Of a DNA stretch of 64,000 bases, positions 51,143-60,556 are shown in pieces. Position numbers and translations under genes: made by a program. The DNA comes from Flavobacterium cerinum (GTDB taxonomy: Bacteria; Bacteroidota; Bacteroidia; Flavobacteriales; Flavobacteriaceae): positions 124,001-188,000 of the forward strand of contig NZ_SBII01000005.1 of NCBI RefSeq assembly GCF_004028155.1, in the 5' to 3' direction. Below the pieces are notes generated by a model that was given only the letters and a program-made list of their open reading frames with translations, had not been told where the DNA came from and ran no database searches. How positions within the stretch are numbered: the first letter of the stretch is position 1; each line of letters begins with the position of its first letter.

Positions 51143-51958
51143 ATGTCTTTTACAAGAATCACCGAACAAAGTTCTAAATATGAGCATCTTGAAAAGATGT
51201 CGATAACAGATTTGCTTCAGAATATAAATAACGAAGATAAAACTGTACCCTTAGCTATTGAGAAAGCGCTTCCGCAGATTGAAAGCCTTGTAAAAAGAGT
51301 TGTTGACCGTTTAAAAGATGGTGGACGCTTATTTTATATTGGAGCAGGAACCAGCGGACGCCTTGGCATTGTGGATGCTTCGGAATGCCCTCCTACTTTT
51401 GGAGTACCTTTTGACCTTGTTATCGGACTTATTGCCGGTGGTGACACTGCTATAAGAAGAGCTGTAGAATTTGCTGAAGATGATAGCGAACAAGCCTGGA
51501 AGGATTTATCGGAGTATAATGTGAACAGTAAAGATGTTGTTGTAGGCATTGCAGCATCAGGTACAACTCCTTATGTTATTGGCGGACTCGAAAAATGTAA
51601 TCAAAACAGTATTCTTACCGGGTGCATTACATGTAATGAGGGTAGTCCATTAGCTGCTGTTGCGCAATTCCCGATTGAGGTTGTTGTGGGGCCGGAATTT
51701 GTTACCGGAAGTTCGAGAATGAAAGCCGGTACTGCTCAAAAACTGGTATTGAACATGATCTCTACCGCGACGATGATACAGTTAGGTCGTGTAAAGGGTA
51801 ATAAAATGGTTGATATGCAGCTAAGTAACCACAAACTGGTTGACCGTGGCGTAAGAATGATAATGGATGAAATAAATGTTTCCCAAGAAGTAGCATCTGC
51901 CCTTTTAGAGGAACATAAAAACGTTAGGAAAGCAATAGAAGCATATGGCAACAGATAA
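51143..51958 (+). CDS. murQ: N-acetylmuramic acid 6-phosphate etherase
   Basis: The 271-residue enzyme cleaves the lactyl ether of MurNAc-6-phosphate, giving GlcNAc-6-phosphate and D-lactate, in recycling of cell-wall sugars. It has a SIS domain with IGAGTSGRLGIVDASECPPTF (in pieces) and the catalytic Glu in DASECPPT. GIAASGTTPYVIGGL and GSSRMKAGTAQKLVLNMIST confirm the call. No adjacent muropeptide permease gene is seen. Its last 14 bases overlap the next gene. Confidence 0.95.
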   Translation: MSFTRITEQSSKYEHLEKMSITDLLQNINNEDKTVPLAIEKALPQIESLVKRVVDRLKDGGRLFYIGAGTSGRLGIVDASECPPTFGVPFDLVIGLIAGGDTAIRRAVEFAEDDSEQAWKDLSEYNVNSKDVVVGIAASGTTPYVIGGLEKCNQNSILTGCITCNEGSPLAAVAQFPIEVVVGPEFVTGSSRMKAGTAQKLVLNMISTATMIQLGRVKGNKMVDMQLSNHKLVDRGVRMIMDEINVSQEVASALLEEHKNVRKAIEAYGNR

Positions 51959-52172
51959 AAAAATACTGGCAAAAGGTATACGTTACCTTAGCGGAGCATT
52001 GCCTTTGTTCTTTATAGGTCCTGTTGTAATACACAGTTCTTTTAAAAATGAAAAACACTTTTTGTTTATACCTGTACTAGGAATTGGTATTGTATTGTGC
52101 ATACTTGCTATGTTATTAATGTTTAAAGGCCTGAAAACCATTATGAACAGCCTTTTTGATAAAGAAAAATAA
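51945..52172 (+). CDS. DUF6095-like small membrane protein
   Basis: The 75-residue protein begins MATDKKILAKGIRYLSGALP and has two membrane helices (about residues 13-29 and 38-60). It matches the small conserved flavobacterial DUF6095 type, usually beside murQ. Function unknown. The start overlaps murQ by 14 bases. Confidence 0.82.
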   Translation: MATDKKILAKGIRYLSGALPLFFIGPVVIHSSFKNEKHFLFIPVLGIGIVLCILAMLLMFKGLKTIMNSLFDKEK

Positions 52173-52176
52173 AGTT

Positions 52177-52746
52177 ATGAGTGTTAGCGAAAATTATCTT
52201 GCAAGTATAAAAAAGCAATTTCTTTACTACAAGGGTATTGCAGAAAAAGCAATGGACCAGCTTAATGAAGAACAATTTTTCATCTCTACAAATGAAGATA
52301 CGAATAGTATTGCGAATATTGTAAAACACCTACATGGTAATATGCTATCCCGATTTACCGACTTTTTAACTACCGACGGGGAAAAAGAATCGCGTAACCG
52401 TGATGGTGAATTTGCAAATCCCGAGGCTTATACAGATAAAGACACTTTACTAAGTGAATGGAAAAAAGGTTGGGATTGTCTTTTCAATACGTTAGACAGT
52501 CTTACTGTTGAAAACCTTAGCGATACAATTTATATTAGAGGTGAAGGTCAGACGGTAATTGAAGCAATAAACAGGCAGCTGGCACATTACCCTTATCATA
52601 TTGGTCAGATCGTTTTTTATGCCAAACAATTAAAGCAATCGCCTTGGCAAAGCCTTTCTGTACCTAAAAACCAGTCGGAAGAGTATAATAAAATTAAGTT
52701 TGCCGAAGAAAAAGCAAAACGTGATCCTAGTGATCTGCATAAATAA
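52177..52746 (+). CDS. DinB-superfamily protein, DUF1572 type
   Basis: The 189-residue protein starts at ATG 52177 (MSVSENYLASIKKQFLYYKG). It forms the DinB four-helix bundle. Likely metal ligands are His residues in VKHLHGNMLSR and in LAHYPYHIGQIVFYAK. Family members include thiol-S-transferases and uncharacterised proteins. It is 4 bases after the DUF6095 stop. Function unassigned. Confidence 0.88.
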   Translation: MSVSENYLASIKKQFLYYKGIAEKAMDQLNEEQFFISTNEDTNSIANIVKHLHGNMLSRFTDFLTTDGEKESRNRDGEFANPEAYTDKDTLLSEWKKGWDCLFNTLDSLTVENLSDTIYIRGEGQTVIEAINRQLAHYPYHIGQIVFYAKQLKQSPWQSLSVPKNQSEEYNKIKFAEEKAKRDPSDLHK

Positions 52747-52752
52747 AACCAA

Positions 52753-53127
52753 ATGATGAAAAAGTTACTACTTATACCTGTTGTGCTTTTATTAGCTTCC
52801 TGTTATCAACAGGAACGCAATTGTAAAGATTTTAAAACCGGAAAATTCAGTTTTGAATTTGAAATTGATGGTGTGAAGAAAACCACCGTTTTTGAGCGTA
52901 CAAAAGATCTTGAAATTGAAACATTTGAAGGTAAAACAGATACTTCAACAATACGTTGGGTTAATGACTGTGAATATATTTTAGAGAAGATCCATCCTAA
53001 AAATATGCAGGAAAAAAAGGCTGTACAAATGAAAATTTTGACTACTAAAGAAAATTCATATACCTTTGAGTTCTCCATTGTAGGAGATACACATAAACAA
53101 AAAGGAACTGTAACCAAACTCAACTAA
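52753..53127 (+). CDS. Small lipoprotein, unknown function
   Basis: The 124-residue protein has a lipoprotein signal with lipobox LLASC (Cys near residue 17). The mature part is beta-rich with two further Cys residues (NCKDFK and NDCEYI). Similar flavobacterial proteins are sometimes mislabelled as topoisomerase subunits; nothing here supports that. The start may be the first ATG or the second (52756). In line with TerC after a short gap. Confidence 0.8.
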   Translation: MMKKLLLIPVVLLLASCYQQERNCKDFKTGKFSFEFEIDGVKKTTVFERTKDLEIETFEGKTDTSTIRWVNDCEYILEKIHPKNMQEKKAVQMKILTTKENSYTFEFSIVGDTHKQKGTVTKLN

Positions 53128-53139
53128 AAAATAAACTCA

Positions 53140-53913
53140 ATGTTTGACGTTTTTTTAAATCCCGATGCCTGGGTTGCCCTTGTAACCCTAACGTTTCTTG
53201 AAATAGTATTAGGTATAGATAATATTATCTTTATCTCTATTGTAACAGGTAAATTACCTCCCGAAGAACGCAAAAAAGCGACAAGAATAGGTTTATTCCT
53301 TGCCATGTTTATGCGTATTGGCCTTTTATTTGGTATCACATTGCTGATTGCAATGAAAGAACCTTTGTTCAGCTTTGATTTTGGCTGGTTCAGTGGGCAT
53401 TTTACAGGTCAGGCATTGATATTATTACTTGGAGGATTGTTTCTTATTTATAAGAGTACAAAAGAAATTCACGAAAAAGTTGATCATAAAGGTGAAGAAG
53501 AACATACGCTTGGCAGTGTTGCTAAAAAATCATTTTCAAGTGTTATCATTCAGATATTGTTAATTGACATTATTTTCTCTGTAGATTCTATTCTAACGGC
53601 TGTAGGTATGACAAATGGTATTGAAGGTGCTTTGATAATTATGATTACTGCGGTAGTGATCTCTGTGGGGGTTATGATGTTGTTTGCCGTACCGGTAGGT
53701 AACTTTGTTAATGCTAACCCATCAATACAAATCTTAGGACTTGCTTTCCTTATTCTGATAGGCTTTATGCTTATTACAGAAAGCATGCACCTTTCAGAAG
53801 CTCAGCTTGCGGGTCAGCATGTAGGCGCAGTACCTAAAGGGTATCTTTATTTTGCTATTGCATTCTCATTGGCAGTAGAGTTTATTAACATGAAAATGAG
53901 AAAGAAGAAATAA
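53140..53913 (+). CDS. TerC-family integral membrane protein
   Basis: The 257-residue protein has about seven membrane helices, with the TerC signature FLEIVLGIDNIIFISIV near the N-terminus and IDIIFSVDSILTAVGMT in the middle. Each carries an acidic residue inside a membrane span. Family members are linked to tellurite resistance, manganese export and metal handling of secreted proteins. The Mn-export model is inferred from the family. Confidence 0.92.
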   Translation: MFDVFLNPDAWVALVTLTFLEIVLGIDNIIFISIVTGKLPPEERKKATRIGLFLAMFMRIGLLFGITLLIAMKEPLFSFDFGWFSGHFTGQALILLLGGLFLIYKSTKEIHEKVDHKGEEEHTLGSVAKKSFSSVIIQILLIDIIFSVDSILTAVGMTNGIEGALIIMITAVVISVGVMMLFAVPVGNFVNANPSIQILGLAFLILIGFMLITESMHLSEAQLAGQHVGAVPKGYLYFAIAFSLAVEFINMKMRKKK

Positions 53914-53945
53914 AAAGAATTCTTATAGCCGTAAAACTTTTTTTG

Positions 53946-54791
53946 ATGAATGAATCGGATAAAAATATAGCTACTGAATATCTTAAAAAATATACCAAAT
54001 TATGGAAGCTATCCCCAGACGGGGATAGCTTTTTTACTTATTGCAGTTTGTTGCAGCCGGTAATTTATAAAGATACACCTGCCATGATAAAAATACCAAT
54101 GGAAGCCGAAGAACGAAAAAGTTCGCTTTTGATGGTTTGGTGGGATGGAAATGGTGCTGCAAAAGTGTTGGAGTACGATGATAATGCATTATTATTAGAA
54201 AGAATATCAGGTGATCATATCTCTTTAGTAGATATGGTTAAGCAAAACAGGGATAACGAAGCAACATGTATTATATGTTCTGTAGCAAAAAAGCTGTATA
54301 CCATTAAAAAAGAACATCCATTAGGAATTACAACACTTGAAACGTGGTTTAAGGATTTATGGCCAGCTGCTGTTAAATATAGAGGTATTATACAGGAATG
54401 TGCTGTTATTGCCAGGGACATTCTGGATAATCAAAATGATACTGCTGTTTTGCATGGTGACCTGCATCATCAAAATGTACTTTATTCTAATACTTCGGGA
54501 TGGGTCGTAATAGATCCTAAGTGCCTTATTGGCGAGCGTGCGTTTGATTATGCAAATATCTTTTGCAACCCCGACAAAGAAACAGCTTTAGCTCCCGGTA
54601 GATTTATGGAACGTTTACAGATTGTAAGTAAAGAAGCTGATCTGGATACTAAACATCTTTTGAGATGGATAATAGCCTGGTGCGGACTTTCAGCTGCCTG
54701 GATATTAAATGAACCTCAAGAAGGTGAAACTCCGGATATTGATCTTGGTGTTGCGGAAATTGCATTAAGAATTTTAAATGAAAAGCAATAA
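53946..54791 (+). CDS. APH(6)-like aminoglycoside/streptomycin phosphotransferase-family kinase
   Basis: The 281-residue protein begins at ATG 53946. The opening LWKLSPDGDSFF (residues 19-30) is the PDG motif seen in streptomycin 6-kinases. The kinase loop HGDLHHQN is at residues 170-177, with the metal-binding Asp190 in VVIDPK. It could phosphorylate an aminoglycoside, a hydroxyurea-type compound or an endogenous metabolite; chromosomal members are not proven resistance genes. Codons 21-29 form a perfect terminator-like hairpin followed by T's. Confidence 0.87.
   Translation: MNESDKNIATEYLKKYTKLWKLSPDGDSFFTYCSLLQPVIYKDTPAMIKIPMEAEERKSSLLMVWWDGNGAAKVLEYDDNALLLERISGDHISLVDMVKQNRDNEATCIICSVAKKLYTIKKEHPLGITTLETWFKDLWPAAVKYRGIIQECAVIARDILDNQNDTAVLHGDLHHQNVLYSNTSGWVVIDPKCLIGERAFDYANIFCNPDKETALAPGRFMERLQIVSKEADLDTKHLLRWIIAWCGLSAAWILNEPQEGETPDIDLGVAEIALRILNEKQ
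54006..54036 (+). promoter_or_regulatory. Terminator-like hairpin inside the kinase coding region
   Basis: AAGCTATCCCC (54006-54016) pairs perfectly with GGGGATAGCTT (54021-54031) around the 4-base loop AGAC and continues into T's. It lies 20 codons after the start. It may attenuate transcription when translation is slow, or may be a by-product of the conserved LSPDGDSF codons. Confidence 0.7.
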
Positions 54792-54820
54792 AAAACTCCC
54801 GGTTTAACCGGGAGTTTTTT
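54791..54820. terminator. Bidirectional terminator between the kinase gene and parC
   Basis: AAAAACTCCCGG pairs with CCGGGAGTTTTT around a TTTAA loop; A and T tails serve both converging genes. Confidence 0.92.
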
Positions 54821-54823
54821 ATT

Positions 54824-57457
54824 TTAATCTAAGGATAATGTTATTTGTCCATCATCATCCAGGGTCATGTTTTCATCAGAGACATCAGTATCGCCTGTTA
54901 CTTCCATTTCTTCCGGAATTTCTTCTACTGGTGGTTCAAACGGCAATGACTCAAGAAGATTTATTTGTTTTATCTTATCAGCTGTAAGTTGGTTTCCTAA
55001 AGCCTTTATACCTTTTACAGCTATAAAGTTTTCAAGGTCTATTTCCTGGTTCTCTTTCTGAACTCCCTTTACTTTAGCATATACTACTTCAGCTACAGGG
55101 CGATAATCGGTAGATACTATTTCCAACTGTGATTTTGGGTGTTCCGTAATAAACGTTTCTTCTTTGTTCTCGCTTTCTACAAGGAATCGTTTTATAAAGT
55201 AACGTTCTTTTTCACCATCAAAGTAAATTGCTGAGATTGGCTTATTAGGTACCCATTTCTCCAATACGATCATACCTTCTTCAAAATGCGTAGTGAGTTC
55301 CGGAACTATAGTTTTTAGTTTCCCGGACTGGTTTATAATAAGTAGTCTGTCATTAGGGCGGAATTCACCTAACAGTTCTCCCCTGCCATCTACATTGAGG
55401 CGGTGAACGGTATCATCAAACCATACCCTTCTTGGTTTAAGTGTAGAGATTCCTTTTTCTTTAAGCTCAATTTTCTTGATCGGATATTTGGTTACCAGGT
55501 TTCCTTTTGATGCACGGCCTTTAATAGCCATAGCAGCAAAATCAAGGTCGAATTTCAGTTTTTTAACGCTGCCTACCTGACGCAGTAGTATTGTAATGAC
55601 CTCGGCCTCTCCGTTAGGATTGTGTGAGAAATACAATACCATCGAGTCTTTCGTGCCCGCAGTAAGGTCATACGGTTTATCACGGGTAACCCCGGATACG
55701 TTAAACCTTTTAATATATGATGGTCCTGATTTACCGTCACGGTAGATCATGTTATAAATGGTGCGTTTGTCGTTTTTATCGAATACGGCAACATGAATGA
55801 TATCTTTGCCCACAAAGGTTTTTACATCTACCTTAGTAATCATCATGGTACCATTACGCAGGAATACAATAACATCATCGATATCAGAACAATCGGCAAC
55901 ATATTCGTCCTTCTTTAAACCTGTACCAACGAAGCCTTCCTCACGGTTAACGTATAGTTTGGTATTACGTAATACTACTTTTGTTGCTTCAATATTATCA
56001 AAGCTTCTAAGTTCAGTTTTACGTTCGCGTCCTTTACCGTATTTGTCTTTTAGGTTCTGGAAATAAGCAATAGCAAATTCAATAATATTGTCTAAATGAT
56101 GTTTTACCTGTGCAATTTCACCTTCTAAAGCTTCTATCTTTTCTTCGGCTTTGTCAATATCAAATTTAGAGATACGCTTAATTCGGATTTCCGTTAAACG
56201 GATAATATCTTCTTCAGTTACATCACGTCTAAGATGGGTTATAAAAGGTTTTAGGCCTTCATCAATTGCTTTTATAACACCTTCCCATGTTTCTTCTTCC
56301 TCAATAGCACGGTAAATCCTGTTTTCTATGAATATACGCTCTAACGACTGGAAATGCCATTGTTCTTCAAGCTCGTCAAGCTGTATTTCTAATTCTCTCT
56401 TTAAAAGATCTACAGTTCTTTGGGTAGATATTTTAAGCATATGGGTAACTCCCACAAATAAAGGTTTATTATCTTCAATAACACATCCTAGAGGTGCAAC
56501 CGAGGTTTCGCATGCTGTAAAAGCAAACAAGGCATCAATTGTTTTATCAGGTGAAACACCTGCCGGAAGATGGATTAAAATCTCTACATCTGCTGCGGTA
56601 TTGTCTTCGATCTTACGAATCTTAATTTTACCCTTTTCGTTGGCTTTCAGTATACTGTCAATCAACGTAGTTGTATTGGTGCTGAAAGGAATTTGTGTAA
56701 TTACAAGTGTACTTTTGTCCAGTTGTCCAATTTTTGCACGGACACGAACACGCCCGCCCCTCATACCGTCATTATATGCCGAAACATCAGCAATACCTGC
56801 GGTAGGAAAATCAGGGTATATTGTAAAAGGTTTGTTCTTTAATATTTTAATAGACGCATCAATAAGCTCTATAAAGTTATGTGGCAGTACTTTAGTAGAA
56901 AGTCCAACAGCAATACCCTCTGCTCCCTGTGCTAATAGCAATGGGAATTTTACAGGAAGGTTAATAGGTTCATTACGCCTGCCGTCATAAGATGACTGCC
57001 AAGGTGTAATCTTTGGACTGTATAAAACTTCTAAAGCAAATTTAGACAGACGTGCCTCAATATAACGAGAAGCTGCAGCACCGTCTCCTGTAAGGATATT
57101 ACCCCAGTTACCCTGAGTGTCGATAAGAAGTTCTTTCTGGCCAATTTGTACCATCGCATCACCAATACTCGCATCACCGTGCGGGTGGTACTGCATGGTG
57201 TGTCCTACAACGTTGGCTACCTTGTTGTAACGGCCATCGTCAAGTTCTTTAAGCGAGTGCATGATCCTTCGCTGAACGGGTTTAAAACCATCCTCAATGG
57301 CGGGAACAGCACGTTCCAGGATAACATAAGACGCGTAATCCAGAAACCAGTCTTTGTACATACCGGTTACCTTGGTAATCGTATCGCCTCCTTCTGAATT
57401 TTCGTTCTTATCGTAAAAATGTCCGCCTTCTATAGGCTCTAAGTTTTCTTCGTCCAT
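54824..57457 (-). CDS. parC: Type IIA topoisomerase subunit A (ParC-type)
   Basis: The 877-residue protein is the DNA breakage-reunion subunit. It has the catalytic Tyr132 in AASRYIEARL, preceded by the CAP/winged-helix domain and QYHPHGDASIGDAMVQIG (in parts). The C-terminal half is a beta-propeller with diverged repeats, and an acidic tail ends it. The residue aligned with GyrA Ser83 is Ala96, and Asp87 is kept as Asp100. It pairs with parE upstream (65-base gap), so it belongs to topoisomerase IV and not gyrase. A strong AAAGGAG Shine-Dalgarno, rare in this group, precedes the ATG. Confidence 0.93.
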   Translation of the reverse strand: MDEENLEPIEGGHFYDKNENSEGGDTITKVTGMYKDWFLDYASYVILERAVPAIEDGFKPVQRRIMHSLKELDDGRYNKVANVVGHTMQYHPHGDASIGDAMVQIGQKELLIDTQGNWGNILTGDGAAASRYIEARLSKFALEVLYSPKITPWQSSYDGRRNEPINLPVKFPLLLAQGAEGIAVGLSTKVLPHNFIELIDASIKILKNKPFTIYPDFPTAGIADVSAYNDGMRGGRVRVRAKIGQLDKSTLVITQIPFSTNTTTLIDSILKANEKGKIKIRKIEDNTAADVEILIHLPAGVSPDKTIDALFAFTACETSVAPLGCVIEDNKPLFVGVTHMLKISTQRTVDLLKRELEIQLDELEEQWHFQSLERIFIENRIYRAIEEEETWEGVIKAIDEGLKPFITHLRRDVTEEDIIRLTEIRIKRISKFDIDKAEEKIEALEGEIAQVKHHLDNIIEFAIAYFQNLKDKYGKGRERKTELRSFDNIEATKVVLRNTKLYVNREEGFVGTGLKKDEYVADCSDIDDVIVFLRNGTMMITKVDVKTFVGKDIIHVAVFDKNDKRTIYNMIYRDGKSGPSYIKRFNVSGVTRDKPYDLTAGTKDSMVLYFSHNPNGEAEVITILLRQVGSVKKLKFDLDFAAMAIKGRASKGNLVTKYPIKKIELKEKGISTLKPRRVWFDDTVHRLNVDGRGELLGEFRPNDRLLIINQSGKLKTIVPELTTHFEEGMIVLEKWVPNKPISAIYFDGEKERYFIKRFLVESENKEETFITEHPKSQLEIVSTDYRPVAEVVYAKVKGVQKENQEIDLENFIAVKGIKALGNQLTADKIKQINLLESLPFEPPVEEIPEEMEVTGDTDVSDENMTLDDDGQITLSLD

Positions 57458-57460
57458 GTA

Positions 57461-57484
57461 TCTCCTTTCAAATTGTATTTGAAA
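57461..57484 (-). promoter_or_regulatory. Inverted repeat plus strong Shine-Dalgarno before parC
   Basis: TTTCAAAT-TGT-ATTTGAAA (57466-57484) is a perfect 8-bp inverted repeat. On the minus strand it runs into AAAGGAGA (57468-57461), 3 bases before the ATG. The 3' arm overlaps the AAA of the Shine-Dalgarno, so folding could mask ribosome binding, or the repeat could bind a repressor. Confidence 0.65.
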
Positions 57485-57522
57485 TTATTCTTTTTTAATA
57501 TCTGTAATAGCCTGATAGTTAA

Positions 57523-59379
57523 CTATTCTTCTTTGACAACATCAAGTTCTACTTTAAGGTTGTTGATAATGAATTCCTGTCTGTCCGGTGTGTTTTTACC
57601 CATATAGAATTCCAATAATGTTTCTACTGGTGTAGCCTTGTCCATCAATACAGGATCTAAACGAATGTCCTGACCGATAAAGTGTTTGAACTCGTCAGGT
57701 GATATCTCTCCTAATCCCTTGAATCGGGTTAGCTCAGGTTTACCTTTCAGTTTTTCTATGGCGTCACGGCGTTCCTGGTCAGAGTAGCAATATATTGTTT
57801 CCTTTTTATTACGTACCCTGAACAACGGTGTCTGTAAAATATACAGGTGGTTTTCTTTTATAAGTTCAGGGAAGAACTGAAGGAAGAACGTGATAAGCAG
57901 CAAACGGATGTGCATACCATCAACGTCGGCATCGGTAGCGATCACAATGTTATTGTAGCGCAGGTTCTCCATTTCATCTTCGATATCCAAGGCTGCCTGC
58001 AGCAGGTTGAATTCTTCATTTTCATAAACGATCTTTTTGCTCATACCGTACGAGTTTAAAGGCTTACCCCTAAGACTGAAAACGGCTTGGGTGTTAACAT
58101 CTCTCGATTTGGTAATTGATCCTGAAGCCGAATCCCCCTCAGTAATAAAAAGGGTACTTTCTAAGCTTCTCGGATTTTTAGCATCGGTAAGGTGAACACG
58201 GCAGTCACGCAGTTTTTTGTTGTGAAGGCTGGATTTTTTTGCCCTGTCTCTTGCCAGTTTACGGATACCGGAAAGTTCTTTACGTTCACGTTCTGCCTGT
58301 AGTATTTTTCGAAGCAAAGCTTCAGCTACATCAGGATTACGGTGTAAAAAGTTATCAAGTTTATTCTTAACAAAGTCATTTACAAATGTTCTTACGCTTG
58401 GCCCTTCCGGTCCCATATCGGTAGAACCTAATTTGGTTTTGGTCTGTGACTCAAATACAGGTTCCTCTACTTTAACGCTAATTGCACTAACAATAGATTT
58501 ACGGATATCTGAAGCTTCAAAGTTTTTATTGTAAAATTCTTTGATCGTTCTTACAATTGCCTCACGGAAAGCTCCTAAGTGTGTACCACCCTGTGTAGTG
58601 TTCTGCCCGTTCACGAAGGAGTAGTATTCCTCGCTGTATTGGGTTTTACTGTGTGTCATGGCAATCTCGATGTCCTCATCCTTTAAATGGATAATCGGAT
58701 AGATCCTGTCGTCTTCAGTAATTGTTTCGCCAAGAAGATCTTTAAGTCCATCTTCGCTAAAATATTTTTCACCGTTAAAAATTATTGTCAGCCCTGTGTT
58801 CAGGTAACAATAGTTTTTAAGCATTTTAATTATATACTCAGTCCTGTACTTGTAGTTCTTAAAAATAGCTTCATCTGCAATAAAGGTTACCTTCGTTCCT
58901 TTACGCTTTGTGGTTTCTATCTGGTCTTCTTCAAGGGTAAGCTCACCGGCAGAAAATTCAGCTGCTTTAATCATATTATCCCTTACCGATTCTACACGGA
59001 AATAATTGGATAGGGCATTAACTGCCTTTGTACCCACACCATTCAAACCTACAGATTTCTTGAACGCTTTGGAGTCGTATTTACCACCGGTATTCATTTT
59101 AGAAACTACATCAACTACTTTACCCAGTGGAATACCACGGCCAAAGTCTCGAACGCTAACAGTTTTATCTTTTAGGGTAACTTCAATTGTTTTGCCGGTA
59201 CCCATCACAAATTCGTCAATACAGTTGTCAATAACCTCTTTTATAAGGATATAGATACCGTCATCGGGAGACGATCCATCACCCAGCTTACCGATGTACA
59301 TACCCGGACGCATACGGATGTGCTCCTTCCAGTCAAGTGAACGGATGTTGTCTTCAGTGTACTGATTCTGCTCCAGCAT
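57523..59379 (-). CDS. parE: Type IIA topoisomerase subunit B (ParE-type)
   Basis: The 618-residue ATPase subunit has the GHKL ATP-binding domain with RMRPGMYIG (residues 22-30), the base Glu48 and Asn52 in [18 protein letters not shown] and [14 protein letters not shown]. The transducer and TOPRIM domain follow, with [11 protein letters not shown] (metal-binding Glu), the LRGKPLN loop and the [11 protein letters not shown]sp cluster. Length and the lack of the GyrB insertion point to ParE. The gene is followed on the same strand by parC. Confidence 0.94.
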   Translation of the reverse strand: MLEQNQYTEDNIRSLDWKEHIRMRPGMYIGKLGDGSSPDDGIYILIKEVIDNCIDEFVMGTGKTIEVTLKDKTVSVRDFGRGIPLGKVVDVVSKMNTGGKYDSKAFKKSVGLNGVGTKAVNALSNYFRVESVRDNMIKAAEFSAGELTLEEDQIETTKRKGTKVTFIADEAIFKNYKYRTEYIIKMLKNYCYLNTGLTIIFNGEKYFSEDGLKDLLGETITEDDRIYPIIHLKDEDIEIAMTHSKTQYSEEYYSFVNGQNTTQGGTHLGAFREAIVRTIKEFYNKNFEASDIRKSIVSAISVKVEEPVFESQTKTKLGSTDMGPEGPSVRTFVNDFVKNKLDNFLHRNPDVAEALLRKILQAERERKELSGIRKLARDRAKKSSLHNKKLRDCRVHLTDAKNPRSLESTLFITEGDSASGSITKSRDVNTQAVFSLRGKPLNSYGMSKKIVYENEEFNLLQAALDIEDEMENLRYNNIVIATDADVDGMHIRLLLITFFLQFFPELIKENHLYILQTPLFRVRNKKETIYCYSDQERRDAIEKLKGKPELTRFKGLGEISPDEFKHFIGQDIRLDPVLMDKATPVETLLEFYMGKNTPDRQEFIINNLKVELDVVKEE

Positions 59380-59492
59380 AAAATTTAAGGATTTTCTGCT
59401 AATGTACCATTTCTACTTAAAAAATGAAAGCCGGATTGCAGAAATTTATCAATACTCGATCAATAATCAGGCTCTTTTTTGAGGCCGTTAAT

Positions 59493-60473
59493 TTATGTCG
59501 TATTTATCTTATAAGTTACTACTGATCTTTGATTGATGTAAATGGTAAGTGTCCCGTTCGATTTGCCATCTACCGGCACAATAAACTCAGTTGTATCTCC
59601 ATTTTGTTTCAGTTCAGCTTCTTTAAATACCTTGTCTTTGCTAAAAGCGTAATGTACTTTATCACCTGGTTTAATATTCCTGACATTAAATGCTACACTA
59701 ACTGGTTTTGAGACTTGTATTGTTCCTTTTTTCGGACTTAAAAACTCATAACCATCCATTAAATAAGTACCGTAATACAAAGGTAAATTTGCAAAATCCT
59801 GTTCTGTTTTTTGTGTTAACAGCCACTTTTTATCATCCGGAAAATGGTTGAGGAAAAATACATCCGGATCGGTGAAAAAGTACTTGTCGTTGAATTTAAA
59901 GACAAACTCAGGTTTGGCTCCGGTTACTGTTCCTGCACCCCATGTGGCATCAACAAGTTTCCACTCGTTGTTAATTTTTACTAGATTCCAGGCGTGATCG
60001 TTAGCTCCCGGACCTTTACCAATATGCATAGGGTGTGATTTAGATGTTCCCGGAACAATTTCGGACTCTAACCCTACCTTCTCTGCCACAACAGCAAATA
60101 AGGTTGCATAGCCCTGGCAAACCCCTTTTTTAGATTTCAGGGTTTTAGCGGCAAGGTCTTCTTTGAATTTTTTCTGTTTGGCTTCTTTTTCTTCCTGCGT
60201 CCTGAATGAAAAGGCAGCTGGCCTTTCATTTACACCATAAGCAGGAAGATCGTATTTTATATTAACAGCAATCCAGGTGAATATGGCGCGTGCTTTTTCA
60301 TCATCGCGCTTAAAGTCTTTACCCACCTGTTCGGCAAACTTATCGGGTGACGAAAATGTTTTTGGATAATTTTTAACCATGGCATCTACTTTTGTATAAT
60401 CCTGAGCATTTACCGAAATGGTAAATGACATGAATAAAAGTAATATACTGATTGTATGGGAGATATTTTTCAT
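59493..60473 (-). CDS. Exported transglutaminase-like cysteine protein
   Basis: The 326-residue protein has a signal peptide (..FTISVNAQ) and a transglutaminase/protease-like domain with the Cys in KGVCQGYATLF, the His in NDHAWNLV and the Asp in LVDATWGAG, a complete triad. A C-terminal Ig-like domain (about residues 245-326) follows. Periplasmic members of this type may be proteases, or cross-linkers of cell-wall peptides. It is monocistronic on present evidence. Confidence 0.88.
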   Translation of the reverse strand: MKNISHTISILLLFMSFTISVNAQDYTKVDAMVKNYPKTFSSPDKFAEQVGKDFKRDDEKARAIFTWIAVNIKYDLPAYGVNERPAAFSFRTQEEKEAKQKKFKEDLAAKTLKSKKGVCQGYATLFAVVAEKVGLESEIVPGTSKSHPMHIGKGPGANDHAWNLVKINNEWKLVDATWGAGTVTGAKPEFVFKFNDKYFFTDPDVFFLNHFPDDKKWLLTQKTEQDFANLPLYYGTYLMDGYEFLSPKKGTIQVSKPVSVAFNVRNIKPGDKVHYAFSKDKVFKEAELKQNGDTTEFIVPVDGKSNGTLTIYINQRSVVTYKINTT

Positions 60474-60520
60474 GCAGAAGAATATCCAATAATCTTGCCA
60501 TTTTTTAATTTCTTAATGAC

Positions 60521-60549
60521 TGAGTTACTTAGTCGTTTAGACGCTAAGT
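60521..60549. repeat. Degenerate ACTTAG/CTAAGT palindromic element
   Basis: ACTTAG (60527-60532) mirrors CTAAGT (60544-60549), with an inner CGT/ACG pair around TTAG. The run GAGTTACTTAGTCGTTTAG has the look of the short extragenic 'cttag' repeats found between genes in many Bacteroidota. No coding role. Confidence 0.5.
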
Positions 60550-60556
60550 GGCTAAA

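Noticed and set aside
52753..53127. DNA topoisomerase IV label for the small lipoprotein
   Set aside because: Such labels circulate for similar flavobacterial proteins, but this is a 124-residue lipoprotein with no topoisomerase motif; the real parC and parE are at 54824-59379.
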